Numbered from the stretch's first letter, positions 10,890 through 22,938 are shown. The stretch is DNA of 64,000 nucleotides from Eucalyptus grandis (GCF_016545825.1 NC_052619.1:32527803-32591802), one strand, 5' to 3'. The notes: generated by a model not told the origin, from the letters alone. Program-made: numbers and translations.

Positions 10890-11935
10890 TGAGTTTTAAA
10901 ACTTATTAGAAAGTGCAAGTTAGTCCTAAATTTTACAAAAAGTGCAATATAACCTCAAAATTTTCAAATTAGCATAATCAAGTAATTCCCTTAACTTTCG
11001 GTTCAATTTGGCTAATGAAAAATAGAAACATTACTTTTCTTATTATTATTTTCTCTCTCATACGTGGTAATCGACGTGGCTAAAAAAAAAGAAAAATAAG
11101 GCTAAAATGATGTCATTTAGATCCAAATATGATTTCTTGATCTAATTTTTTAGAATTAAATTTGAAAAATAATTTAAATTTGAAATATCATATTAAAAAA
11201 GGAGGAAGGAAGTCAAAACAGCAAGGGCCTAGACAGGCCTTCGCCGCTGCCCCACCCTCATCGGGAAGGGGCTGGTGACGGTGGGGGTTGGCCAGCTAGG
11301 AGCCATCATCAATGAGGGTCAATGGTCCTTGCAGCGGATATCGGCCATCCCCTACCCTCCTTGGCCTTCCCGGCGAGGGCTCTAGCCCTCCCCGCATAGT
11401 TTCTCCTTTTCTTTTTTATAAAAAAAAAATTACCTTATTTTTAATATCAAATTAAATAAAAAATCATATTTGTACCAACACGACATAGATTTAATCTTCT
11501 AATTCATGATTTAGCCATGTCAACATCACATAAGAGAGGAAACTATTTGCAAAAAGAGTCACAATCAATATTTTTCATTAGTCAAGTTGGACAAGAGTTA
11601 AAGGGAATCAATTGTATAAATTTAACAAGTTTTAGGATTTCGTTACTTTTTTCGTAAACTTTAAAATTTAATTGTACTTTTATCCCAAGTTTTAGGGTTT
11701 TCAAGACATGTATATGAAAAAAAAAAAAAACTATTATTTGTCACCGTTACTATTTAAAATTTAAAAAAAGCGTCACAATCAACATTTTTCATTAGTCAAA
11801 TTGGATAGAGTTAATAAAGGGAATCAATTGTATAAATTTAACAAGTTTTAGGATTTCCTTACATTTTTCGTACATTTTAAAGTTTAATTGTACTTTTATC
11901 ACAAGTTTTAGGTTTTCAAGACATGTGTATGAAGA
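10890..11935. repeat. Foldback element, copy B, with a partial tandem duplication
   Basis: Same design as 3890-4665: inverted ends around a GC-rich centre (11220-11400). The right arm is present twice, at about 11540-11710 and 11765-11935, sharing ATAAATTTAACAAGTTTTAGG and TCAAGACATGT. The second arm ends about 70 bases before the start codon of UBL B. Confidence 0.6.
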
Positions 11936-12004
11936 AAAAAAACTTTTATTTGTCGCCGTTACTATTAAGTGAGGAGAGGGGAAGGACTTTCGTTTCCAGC
12001 TCCA

Positions 12005-12406
12005 ATGGCTGGTTCGCCTTCACAACTTCCACGCTCCGGGCCTCCAAATGCTGACAACGAAGAGTTTTCGGCCAATGAAGAGGTCCTCTCTCCTCTCTCC
12101 TCTCTCTTTGGGTCTCATGTTGGTTTGTCGTTTTTCTGATTCTCGATTTAGGTTTCGAGGTTTTTGCTTGTAATAAAAAGTGGGAACACTATCATGTTTC
12201 CCATCCTAGTTGAAATTGGAAAATCAGTGCGATCACGGATTTTTTTATTTTCAGTTTATGGATTGCTGTTCCATTTAAAATATAGTTTCAATCCATTGGT
12301 TTATTTCTAAAAATAGTTCAGAGGTTTTGTAATAGACTTGTGAAGGTCTAGTTTCAAGCATATACCCGTTCTTTATTTATTTATTTATTTATTTATTACT
12401 TTATTC

Positions 12407-12444
<38 letters not shown>

Positions 12445-13094
12445 TGTTGATTCTATTTACAGTTTATTGTCATCTTTGGACTCTATGTCATCCTTCATGA
12501 CTGGCTAGGATGACGGTAAATGTCCAAATCTTATTGACTCCAAAAATCTTGCTGGTCAAAGTGATGAATCAGGATACTGTCCAGGATGTTAAATTGAAGA
12601 TAGAAGGGATTCTGCAGGATGAGTTTGATCTAATATTTGGGGGAAAGGTGCTTGCATCGGACAAGAACCTCGCCTCACTCGACTTGCTGCAAGAGCCCAC
12701 ATTTGGTTTGATTTTCCGTCCCAAAGATGATGTGTTAGTTATTGTGGACATGTCTGATCACAAAATTGGAGCTAAATTTTGGTACACTCTAGCTCATGTT
12801 AAAGCTTTGGCCATAGCAAAGATGTGTGCATAGGTCATGAGTTTGCATATGGTCTATCAAAGGAAGCAGCCTGAGGATCACAAGACCTTAGTTTCTTACG
12901 ACATTGTGGATGGCTCTATCTTACAATTGTTGTCTTGCACAATCAAGGAAGTGAAGAACAAGCTTTCTTGTGCCAGCCAAATTGGCTGATATTGCTTATG
13001 TGGGACAAAGGTTTGCGGATGACCTCAACCTGGCGAGTTATGGCATCGAGGAGAATTCGACTCTCTTTCAAATTATCTCACCTCATAGTATATG
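12005..13094 (+). pseudogene. UBL polyprotein copy B
   Basis: Exon 1 (12005-12082) encodes MAGSPSQLPRSGPPNADNEE plus six residues up to GAG|GT. The intron holds microsatellites. The second exon contains an open UBL module 2 beginning MTVNVQILLTPK (12510), with the ubiquitin-like stretch LIFGGKVLASDKNLASLDL and then the first half of module 3. A TAG at 12831-12833 ends it where copy C continues. Module 4 has lost its first strands, and its remainder shifts frame before the final SPHSI-TGA (13092-13094). The intron acceptor CAG of copies D and G is CATG here. It is a pseudogene, although module 2 alone could still be translated. Confidence 0.75.
12371..12441. repeat. (TTTA)n and (TA)n microsatellites in the UBL B intron
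   Basis: About six TTTA units are followed after a short gap by about sixteen TA units. The same TA site is expanded at 22900-22935 in copy D but only (TA)4 in copy G near 60510. Confidence 0.9.
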
Positions 13095-13749
13095 AAATGC
13101 CTTGAGTTTCTAAAACTGAGTGATTAGAATTATAGTTCTGACTTGGCTTTTGAATTAGAAGGAATTTTGAACAGAAAGCTGGAAATTAGTGTGTTACATT
13201 TATGCACCTAATGCTAATTTTCTTTATATGTCATTAATACATCATGTGCAAAGAAGGTCCAGCGTATATCTTTGTTTCTTACATTGGATTTCTGAAGAAT
13301 TGTAGAATCTTAGTAGTCAATTTTAAGCATTATATTTGATCAATGTTGTTTGCTGAAAGCTTGATCTTAGACCTACCTATTTCAGTAGAAGCACCCAAGA
13401 AAACTTCTACTTTTGATTAGCAGCAGCTAAGTGAACTTGGGTAGAGGTCTGATTTTTTCATACAATAGTTAATTCATGATTGCTAGTGGAATTAATATAT
13501 GTAAGCAAAAGCCTGAGCAGTTGATGGTTTTCTTGTGTATGACTTCATGTAATCGTTACATGGAAAGAAATGTACCCACGACTATAATGGTAGGACGTCG
13601 GAGATGATTGGTTATCGTTACTTTATCAGTTCTTTTTCCGTGAAGAATGGGTTTGCGAGTTTCCCTGCCAGACTTGTTGATAGGAGTTGCAAATGTTGCT
13701 CGAAACTGCTTGTAACCCCAGGAGCTACAAATCTAGCTAGAGACGAAAA

Positions 13750-13960
13750 TTTTGGTTTCTTCTAGAATGTCGGGTAGAGAGCAATGATTTTTGAGTCACG
13801 GCGTCTGTGGACACGGCTGATTTGTGGTGTCGCCTCACATGCTTCGTTGCCCTGGGCCCCTGCTTGGAAGGTGAGCACAGAGGTGAGCCGAAGCCTGAAG
13901 CCCATAGAGATCTATCTTGGAGAAGACAATCAGGCTTTCACTTTCCTTGTGCTGGGGTAT
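13750..13960 (-). pseudogene. RIC-like C-terminal exon, copy B
   Basis: The minus strand is open through SPSKQGPRATKHVRRHHKSA and then DAVTQ...RHSRRNQNF, matching the copies at 19.2, 24.2, 56.6 and 57.9 kb. Basic His/Arg/Ser-rich tails with KHVRRHH and SRRN words are typical of plant RIC proteins downstream of their CRIB motif. The CRIB exon of this copy is missing, because a LINE occupies the upstream side from 14399. It is a fragment, convergent with UBL B. Confidence 0.5.
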
Positions 13961-14210
13961 GTCATACAGTCTTGTCTACATTCTTTGGTTTTATGAAAAT
14001 TTGTTTGTTAGATTTGTCAAGTACGCCAATATATTTAGAGCTAATTTATGAGGAACATAATGAGTGGATGATTATTAGGTTCTGCTGGACAAATGACTCA
14101 AAAGGATAACTCTAATTCAACAGCACTTTGGTGTTTAGTTATCCTTTTACTTGATTTATGCTCTGATTGCTCTCATAACTTTTCGGGATAAGTCCTAATT
14201 GTTTTTCCGA

Positions 14211-14398
14211 AAGATGCAGGATCCAACTGGCACCCCAGTTCCATGGGAAAAAGAAGGGACGCTGCTAGCAAACAAGCTTCCTATGTGGAACAACCAGCTA
14301 CGCTACCGTCCTGTGTGGTCAAGACCGGCCAAGTGCATCCAATGCTTGAACCATCCCCCTCTAACTCCACTTGAGAACAAACTACCACTTGATTTGAA
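14211..14398 (+). other. Unidentified exon-like segment, copy 1
   Basis: A segment starting at a good acceptor (GATGCAG|GATCCAACTGG) is open on the + strand for about 60 codons (DPTGTPVPWEKEG...LPMWNNQLRYRP). It recurs at 24721-25121. Replacement differences between the copies are frequent, so coding selection is doubtful. It may instead belong to RIC-like intron sequence on the other strand. No known family was recognised. The LINE junction cuts it at about 14399. Confidence 0.3.
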
Positions 14399-16373
14399 TA
14401 TGGCTCAAGAGCTCGGAGTACCGATCATAGACAAGATAGGGAAATATCTCGGCATTCCAACAGATTGGGGCTAGTAAAAAAAAAGAGATGTTCACTTGGA
14501 TCTTAGCTAGAGTAAACATGAAGCTTGAGGGTTGGAAAGAGAAGCTACTATCCAAAGCAGGCAAAGAAACCCTGATAAAAAGTGTAGTATAAGCCCTTCC
14601 TCAATATGCGATGTCAATCTTTAAAATACACATCTCGATATGCAATGCTATTGAAAGAAGAATCGCCTCTTTCTAGTGGAAACAAAATGATTCAAGGAGA
14701 GGATTGCATTGGAAAAAGTGGGAAGTAATGAAAACTAGAAAGGATGAAGGGGGGCTTGGCTTCAAAGACTTGATAAATTTCAACAAAGTAATGCTAGGTA
14801 AGCAAGCTTGGTGTTATCTTAGTCCCCTTCAGCTCTATGAAGCAGGATTCTAAAAGGTGTCTACTTCCCAAATGGAGACTTGTGAAAGGCTAGAAAAGGG
14901 CAACACCCATCATGGGGTTGGTAAAGCATTTTAGGAGGGAGAGAGGCCATAGAATCGGAGGTAGAATGGAGGGTGGGTGATGGAAAATTAATCCAAATAC
15001 GAGAGGACAAATGGCTCACATAAGGTGTGATTGGCGGTCCGGCAAATAAAGATGACCCTGTAATGGTGGCTAAGCTTATTAATGAAGAAAGCTGGGGATG
15101 GAAAGAAATAGAGATTCATAACCTTTTTGAAGACCGTCTAGCTTATGAAATCCTTGCTATCCCAATAAGCTCTACCCTAAAGGTAGATAATCTAGTATGG
15201 ACAGGCAACAGATCGGGAATGTACACAATAAAGAGAAGCTATAATATAGCTTGTTGTCGGACCACAAAAACAAAACCAAATAGAGCATCAAGTTCGTTCC
15301 AGCCTTCTAGAAACCTATGGACTAAGATAAAATTTAACTATCCCCCTAAAAATGTGAACTTTCATTTGGAGCATCTGTCAAGATGCTATACCAACAAGAG
15401 AGAACCTATACAAAAGGAAGGTGTTACCTGACCCGATCTATTCGCTTTGCAACACCCATCCGGAGACAACCGAGCACCTATTTTTGCTTTGCAAGTGGAC
15501 AAAACACATATGGATAGACCCACGAATCAACCTAAGCTGTAATCCCTACACTATTTCTAGGTTGGATAAGTGGCTATCGGAGAGGTTCGAATGGAGCAAA
15601 GACTTACCTAAGAATGAGCTGGTTGTGGTGGTGCTCTGGTTAGTATGGAAAGCTCACAACAACTTCATATTTCGAGCCAAGCCACCAGATCCGCACTCCA
15701 TCGTTGACATAGCGGAAGCACAAGTAAAGAACTTCAGCAGATTGCAGAAGAAAAATGGAGCGAAGAAACCCGCAAATCTGAACTTACCGATCAAGTGGAC
15801 ATCCGTGGGAGAGGATCAATGAAATTAAACATTGATTGCTCATGGGTGCAAGGAGAATTACTAGGCCTTGAAATCTTGCGAGATTAGGCCGGAATAGTCA
15901 TCGATGGCTTCATGCAAGAGCTTCATGTCATCCTTTGTACAAGCCGAAACTCTAGCCATTTTGCACGGGCTGGAGTATTTGAGGCTGAAAAAGGAGGAGC
16001 ACGTGGGAACAGTTGGAACAGAGCAAATACAAAATGAGAAGCTGGAGTGTGAAACAAATAGTTTGACTTTGGTGGAAAGTATCATGGGCTGGGCTGAAGA
16101 CCTTGGAACGTGAAGGATATGATAGAGCAATGTAAATGAATATTAGCCTAACTTGACTAAATAACGTTGGCCTATTGCTCTCGAGAGGCCAACAAGGCCG
16201 CGGATTGACTCGCCAAGGCTCACTAAACCAAAACTCTCCCTCCAAATTGGATGTCTTTTCCTCCCTTACCCCTCTCCGAAATTTTATGTTCACAAACTTA
16301 TCTATCATTTTCTTGTAATCCTCATTTTTTATGAATGAATGAAAGCACCATATTAAAAAAAAAAAAAAAAAAA
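14399..16373 (+). mobile_element. 5'-truncated L1-type LINE with poly(A)
   Basis: The segment encodes, with stops and frameshifts, the end of a LINE reverse transcriptase: ELGVPIIDKIGKYLGIPTDW near 14406, then KLEGWKEKLLSKAGKE and GLGFKDLINFNK. A zinc-binding RVT domain follows (15027-15822, with WKAHNNFIF), and then a decayed RNase H domain with YCSREANKAAD near 16170. It ends in a 19-base A run (16355-16373). Upstream RT and endonuclease parts are absent, as usual for 5' truncation. No clean target duplication was found, so the insertion may have removed array sequence. Confidence 0.85.
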
Positions 16374-16375
16374 CT

Positions 16376-16591
16376 TCCACGGTCCAATGGCAATTAGACT
16401 TGTCGTTATTGCAGCGATTTAAACATTAAAAAAAAAAAAAATGCATTGACTCGACTCAAGACTCAATTTCCCTCTGTTCATCTGACTCTCTCTCTCCGTC
16501 TTCCATTCGCGCGCCCCCTTCTAGCAGAGAGGGATTTCTCTCTCGTTTCTCTCTGCACTTGGTCGCTGCTGGATCTCAATCCATCATCAGC
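16376..16591 (+). promoter_or_regulatory. Promoter/leader region of UBL C
   Basis: This stretch matches the upstream region of UBL F (51190-51283 joined to 54225-54433) in the same order, starting GGCAATTAGACT and ending in a CT-rich leader before the start codon. The CT-rich tract suggests a 5' UTR. No clear TATA box could be assigned. Confidence 0.4.
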
Positions 16592-18048
16592 ATGTTTTCT
16601 CACGAGTGTTGCATCTTTCTCTTCAATGAGAACAGTCTGAATTCCACTGCTACGTCCTGTAGAACATCCAGTCCATCCACCACGATTTTTGCTGAGAAAG
16701 AGGAGTTTGATGATGACGGTAGGGTTGCGCTCCAAGGTGTTCACGCTGCTTCCTCATCCTCATCTCAACTTCGACGCTCCGTGCATCTGAGTTGGGACGA
16801 AGACGAGGTTCTCTCTGTCTCTCTCCCCCTATATCTATATCCGATGTCTAAAGTTGTTCCGCCTGGTTCTCGATTTCTTAGCATTTTCGTTAGGGTTTCG
16901 AGATTCTTGTTTGCGAGGACACATTGTGTTTTCTCCATCCTGTTTGATTATGGAAGATCAACGTGATCAGGTCTTTTCTTTTTTTTTTCCTCCTGGTTTT
17001 TGGTTTCCGTTCCGTTTGTGATATTTGTCAATGAATATCAGTTTCTAGCCAGTGCTTAGATTTATCTGGAAAAATAAGTTCTAAGGCTCTATGATAGGGA
17101 ATTCCAGTTCTGTGGGGTAGGTGATTTTGGCCATGGAGATCTCCAAGAAACTGACTAGCTAATAGAAACTCAATCGTGGAGCATATTAAGGCATTAATTG
17201 AGGATAAGGAGAAAATCAATGATGAGTATAGTAAGCAGCTATTTTTTGGAGGGAAGCCTCTCGAAGAAGGGAGAAGACTCGCTGATAATGGCATCCATGG
17301 TCACACCACGATCTGTGTCCTCCTTCGGGACTTGGCTAGGATGACAATAATTGTCCATATCCAATCGGCTCAAAAATACTTGCTGTTGGATGCGAGGAAT
17401 CAGGATACTGTCCAAGATGTTAAACTAATGATTCAAGCCATGGAAGGGATTCTGCCGGATGATTTTGCTCTGTTTTCAGGTGGAGAGGTGTTTGCAGAGG
17501 ACCGGACCCTCGCCTCACTCAACTTGCCCCCGGAGCCCACATTTTATTTGCTTTTACATCCTAAAGAACACTTGTCGGTCTTCATCGACATGTCCAGTCG
17601 TAGAGTCAAGGTAGACGCTAAATTTTGGTTCCCTGTGGGTCATGTCAAAGCTTTGGCCATAGCAAAGATGTGTGCACAAGTCATGCACTCTCATTTGGTC
17701 TATCATTGGGAGCAGGTTGAGGATCACAAGACCTTAGCTTGTTACGACATCGCGGATGGCTTTGTCTTACAATTGGTGTCTCCTTATGCTCCATTTCACA
17801 TATTTGTCAATTGCGGGAATGGTAAGACCATTGCTCTTGAGGTTTGCAGGTCTGACACGGTCAAGGAAGTGAAGAATAAGCTTCTTGATAAGCTGCCAAT
17901 GAGTGTGCCGGCTAAATTGCATGGTATTGCTTATGCGGGAAAAAGGCTTGCTGATGACCGTGACTTGGCAAGCTATGGCATCCAGGATAATTCGACCCTC
18001 TTTGGGATTTTCTTGCCTCTTCTTAAATCATATTCCTTTAGTTTGTAA
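16592..18048 (+). CDS. Four-module ubiquitin-like polyprotein, copy C (best preserved)
   Basis: Exon 1 (16592-16807, 72 codons, phase 0) encodes an acidic, Ser-rich N-terminus (MFSHECCIFLFNEN...) ending DEDE|GT. Exon 2 begins after TAG at 17121. A five-base deletion relative to copy F puts a TAA at 17160-17162. From 17176 to 18048 the frame is open for 290 codons: the rest of UBL 1 (LFFGGKPLEEGRRLAD), UBL 2 (from residue 56, MTIIVHIQ), UBL 3 (from about 133, LSVFIDMS) and UBL 4 (about 205-281, AYAGKRLADDRDLASYGIQD). Each resembles the ubiquitin fold around its LIFAGKQLEDGRTLSDYNI-type stretch, but none ends in Gly-Gly, so cleavage or conjugation as ubiquitin is unlikely. The first in-frame ATG of the open part is 17341, giving 235 residues with UBL 2-4. 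It may be functional in that short form or newly dead. Confidence 0.6.
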
Positions 18049-18438
18049 GTACTGACTAGTGAACATGTTCTGACTTGGCTTTTGTATTAGAAGGAATTCT
18101 GAACACAAAGCTGGAAATTAGTATTCGACATTCATGCCCCCAATGCTAATTTTCTTGGCATGTCATTAGTAGCGATGAAGGTAGTATCACTACTTCCTTA
18201 CATTGAATATCTTGACAAGGTAGAATCTCAATAGTACATTGTTTTGTGGGTTATTCTGTTTGATTGGTGCCTTTTGTTGGAAGCTTGATGTGAGACCTAG
18301 CTATTTTGATAGAAGTGCCCCAGAAAAACTTCTACTTTTGATTAGCAGCACCAAAGAGAACTCAGAATAGTTCTGACTTGGTTTTGAATTAGAAGGATTT
18401 TTTACCAAAAAGCTAGAAATTAGTATCTAACATTCAAG

Positions 18439-18893
18439 TGTCATAGGCCGATCGATTGGGATTGTGACCGTGCAACGACTCAGGCACTTTTAGATCTACT
18501 AAGCCAAGCCTTGCTCGATCGATCGCACACTCGCTCGCTTTACCCGGATTGTAGAGAGAGAAAGTTCCTAGAGAGAAAAGCTTTGGAAAGAAATGAGTCT
18601 TTGAATTGAAATGTTTTGATAGATACAAATGAGGGGGAAGGCACCCCTTCTTATACTAGAGGCTCTCTGATTACATCCATTGATCGGCTTTTCATTCGGC
18701 GGATGAGATCGCACTGCCAAACCTACCAACTACGGACACTTATGACAGGAGAATTCTAGAATTTGGCTCAATTACCGTATCGCCCACCTTTGGAAAGTTC
18801 TGAAAGAAGTCTTGTTGGGAATCCTAGCGATCGTAGGAGGTCCTCCGCAGCAAGGTATGGCCCTTTAGCTACAGAAACCTCTTGGCCATGACA
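18439..18893 (-). mobile_element. Solo LTR of 455 bp
   Basis: The 3' flank of UBL C is interrupted here relative to copies F and F2 (ATTAGTATCTAACATTCA joins GCTAATTTTCTTGG). The insert begins TGTCATAGGCC and ends GGCCATGACA, with CAAG on both sides (18435-18438 and 18894-18897). A TATAAGAAGGGG word on the minus strand suggests promoter orientation. TG...CA ends without an interior fit a solo LTR. The 4-bp rather than 5-bp duplication leaves some doubt. Confidence 0.65.
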
Positions 18894-19224
18894 CAAGCAT
18901 GTGCTAATTTTCTTGGTATGTCATTAGTTCGTCATGAGCCATGAAGGTACAGTATCTTTGTTACACTGAATATCATCTGACATTGTAGAATTAGCAGTAC
19001 ATTGTTTGGCAGGTTATTCTATTCGATTGATGCCTTTGCTGGAAGCTTGATCTTAGACCTACCTATTTCAGTAGAAGTGGCCTAGAAAATTTCTACTTTT
19101 GATTTGCAGCACCAGAGAGAACTTGGAGGGAGGTCTGATTTTTTCATTTAGTAGTTGCTTTATGATTGCTAAGAACAGAAAACCCCGATTTCCTCCTCTA
19201 CATTGCTTCAACACCAAGGTGGCA

Positions 19225-20108
19225 TCATTGGAGAGCAACTCTACCTGGAGACCCAAATTCTGGTTTCTTCTTGAATGTCAGGCGAGGGGCGGTGATTTTT
19301 TGAGTCAGGGCATCAGTGGACGCGGCAGATTTGCTGTGCTGCCTCACATGCTTCATTGCGCCAGCCACCCGCTTGGAAGGTGAGCTCAGAGTTGAGCCAA
19401 AACCAGTAGATAGTAGGCGTCTCAGTGAGTCCTGTGTGTCCTTAAATGTTTCACAAGAGCGTGTCCTGGCTTGCTGCCCCACTTTGCTCCATATCTGTCG
19501 CAGTGGCAAGTTTGCGCATAGAGCAAGATTATTGTTCTTTGTGCTAAATTAGTGAACAATTGCATGGAAGGGTCTGTGTTCTCTCCCGCAGGCTGGGACG
19601 TGAGTTGCAGAGTGGAATGAAACTTGCTCATCTGCATTAGCATGCGGAAAATTAGCGGCTGCCCTATGCTTATTTTCACGATCATGCTTAATGAAATGAC
19701 GTCAAAGCTATTTCTTTCATTGTCCTCCTTATTAGTTGGAGCATCCTTGTTTGTATAGGTGAATCGTCAAGAAGCGATTCTACGCGAAACGGAAGCCGGT
19801 TTTGGGATATCATTAGAATGCATCAGGCGGTGGAGCCTCAATAAGTTAATCTCTAAGTAACATCCTAGTCACGCACCGCTTATTTTTAGCCGATCATTAG
19901 ACCATTCAACTCTGTGATGCCCAGAAATGTGGAGGCACTGAAAGAGTAGGTTATGCAGTGACCATACCAAACTCAGGACATTGGTGGCGGGGGGTTCCCA
20001 TCCGATGCGAGCGACGTGCTTTACATTCGTGGGGAATCCAACTTGCAATTTTTGGTCCTTTTGTTGCCCATGCAATTCAAAATGCGCAACCCTTATGAAT
20101 TTAGATCT
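19225..20108 (-). CDS. RIC-like CRIB-motif protein, best preserved copy
   Basis: RIC proteins are plant effectors that bind GTP-bound ROP GTPases through a CRIB motif and act on cytoskeleton or vesicle traffic at the plasma membrane. On the minus strand one exon (20108-19968) reads LQVGFPTNVKHVARIGWE and then ends NVLSL before a GT donor. The next exon starts at 19631 with MSKFHST after an AG; the junction mimics the ...SWMSEFKS... found after CRIB in the family. A later exon (19509-19225) has DSLRRLLSTGFGS, MKHVRQHSKSA and DALTQ, a basic tail. The N-terminal exon and exact splice sites are not resolved, and one base differs from copy F2 in the third part, so it may be inactive. It is convergent with UBL C. 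Confidence 0.45.
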
Positions 20109-20519
20109 CTAAGTATTATCGGTTGTCAAGCGCTTAAGAACGAGCATGATAATCTATGTCTGTTTGTGTTATAAGCTTTGAATCAAGGTGGTGTGATTTC
20201 AATCAAGTTTCCCAGATTTGTGTTTCTGTGATTTTCTTATCACTGGACTTCAAATGGATGGGGATTCGATTACATACTAATTGCTCTATTGTTAACATGA
20301 TACCCTATAGGCAATAGATTTCTCCGACTTACCGTTGGCGTCCACATGGTACTTAACTCATACTCTGACTTGAAATAGAAAGCGGAAAGAAGCAAGATGT
20401 GCTGAATATATGCGAAATTCATCACAAGCCTTTGAGGCGACCCTCTACTTTGTCGTCATTTCCTCTGCGAAGCGACGGTCGGTTTTAGGTACATCAGAAT
20501 GTCCATAATTTGTACGGGT

Positions 20520-21210
20520 GTTAAAAAACGTGAAGTTAAGGCTTTTTTTTCTTTTTTTTTTTCAATCAATGGAAAGCTTAAGGTTTTAGAAAATCACGAT
20601 TAAGTTTCGAGCTCGGCATTGGTTGAATTCTGAATTTAAGTTTCTTGTTGTCTATCTAGAATGATTTTATCTTCTTCTTTTTTTTTTTCAAATCTTGGGG
20701 CATCAGTATTTCAAATAGTTTAATCTTAAGCAACTAAGCCTTTCACAACATATAAATGTTGACGCAAAGATTTACATGATTTTTTTATTATAATTATATT
20801 AAAATTTCAATAATATTCAAGATTGTGGCAGGAAAGGAAGAAAATTTAGCTTCTGTTTAATGTATATATGCCTAAATAAACGTGCCTAAATTTAATTGTA
20901 TGATAAATGATATATTTCCGTAAAGAATCTGCAATTGAAATTAGAATTAAAATTAGAATTTGAACTAAAATTGGAATCGGAATCATAATGACTAACTTCT
21001 TCTTATTTCATATCCCAATAAGTAAATGATAAATATAAATTAGTATTTACATACCTAAAATGGATTGGAAGGAAAAAAAAATCTTTATAATTTCGTAATG
21101 ATCGTCACATATATATTACCAATAATGTTATTTTTTTGATGACAAAACCATTTCTCTTCATTGCTCATGACACCTGTCTAACAATCTAAATAAGCACTGA
21201 AAATTAACCA
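20520..21210. repeat. Duplicated-unit spacer, copy 2
   Basis: Matches 9330-10190 and 50310-51000. It is AT-rich, without a gene. Confidence 0.6.
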
Positions 21211-21774
21211 TTTTACACTTGATGAGAATAATTTTGTTTGATAACTCTTATTAAAAGTTTCAATTAAACCAAAAAGTCATTTAAGGAGTTAAGTAAGGAA
21301 GGGGATTTTTAAATTCATTCAATTAGGAAAAATAATTTATGGCAATTAAAACCTTACAAATCATATTGTTAAAAACGGGCAATAACAACCCTAGTTCCTT
21401 GTGTATGGTAAGAAATTAAGAATATTAAGTGAGAGGTACAATCCTTATGTCAAGTTGGTTGTTGCAAAGACTTTTTCTTTACGCCTTGCATCACCACCTG
21501 TTTGAGGTTCTTACATATAGTCGAATATCCTCTCTCTTTTTTTCGATACTTGAAATTCAATACTTTTTTTTTTATTTGACACATCTAATTGCACCTAATA
21601 TTTTCTCAGCTAGAGGATCAATTGAGACGAATTAAATAATTTTTATTTTCCTTTCACGATAATTCCTACTTTGGAAAAAGGTGGGCCTGCTAATATTTTC
21701 TTTTTTTTTATTAGTTTTGTGAAACTGCACTCTCAAAAGAAAAAAACCACAATACAGAAAAAAGGGGACATGTG

Positions 21775-22600
21775 CACTATAAATTTTAAAAATTGTCAGA
21801 AAGTGCAACTTAATCCTAAAATTTACAAAAAGTATAATGGAATTTCAAAACTTATCAAATTGATGAACAAACTCATTTCCTTAACTCCGTTTAGTTTGAC
21901 TAATGGAAAATGTCAACATAACTTTTTTTTTCTATTATTATTTTCTCTCACACATGGCAAAAAGAAGGAGAACAAGGCTAAAAGAACGTGTTTTAGATCC
22001 AAATATGATTTTTTGATCTAATTATTTTAAAATTAAATTTGAAAAATAATTTAAAATTGAAATATCATATTAAAAAGGGAGGAAGGAAGTCCAAACGGCA
22101 AGGGCTCAGACCTCCCACCGTCACCCCACCCTCGTCGAGAAAGGCTGGCGATGGGGAGGGTTGGCTAGTGAAGAGCATCGTTGGTGAGGGTTAGCGGTAC
22201 ATGGTTGAAGCCCAGAGACCCCGTCGGCCCTTCCCCCCCACCCACGCGGTCTTCCGGGAGGGCTCCACCCTCCTCGCATAGTTTCTCCTTTTCTTTTTAA
22301 TAAAAAAAATTTGCCTGATTTTTTTTCATATTAATTTAAGCAAAATTATATAAAAGTCATATTTTTACTAAAGTGACATTGATTTAATCTTCTATCTCAT
22401 GAGTCAGCCAAGTCAACATCGCGTAAGAGAGGGAAGATATTTTAAAAGAGAGAGCTACAATTAGCATTTTTTATTAGTTAAGTTAGATGGAATTAATGGA
22501 GGGTTGATCATATAAATTTAACAAATTTTAGGGCTTCGCTATAATTTTTATAAAGTTTGCGATTTAATTGCACTTTTGTCATAAATTTTAGGTTTCAAGA
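21775..22600. repeat. Foldback element, copy D
   Basis: The left arm (21780-21930) and the reverse complement of the right arm (22450-22600) match over about 140 imperfect bases around a GC-rich centre (22080-22280). The UBL D start codon follows 87 bases later. Confidence 0.6.
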
Positions 22601-22686
22601 CACGTATAAAAAAACAAAAAGAACCCTTCCTTTTTTTCGTCGCCGTTACCTTTGAGTGAGGTGACTGTTTTCATCGTTTTGCTCCA

Positions 22687-22898
22687 ATGGCTGGTTCGCC
22701 TTCTCAACTGCCACGCTCTGTGCCTCCAAATTCTGACGGAGAAGAGGTCGTCTCTCCTATCTTTCTGGGTCTCATGTTCGTTTCGTCGTCTTTCTGATTC
22801 TCGATTTCTTAGTATTTTCTTTAGGGTTTCGAGATTCTTACTTGTAACACAAACTGTGAACACTGTCATGTTTTTCCTCAGATTCTCGACTTTTGTTC

Positions 22899-22938
<40 letters not shown>

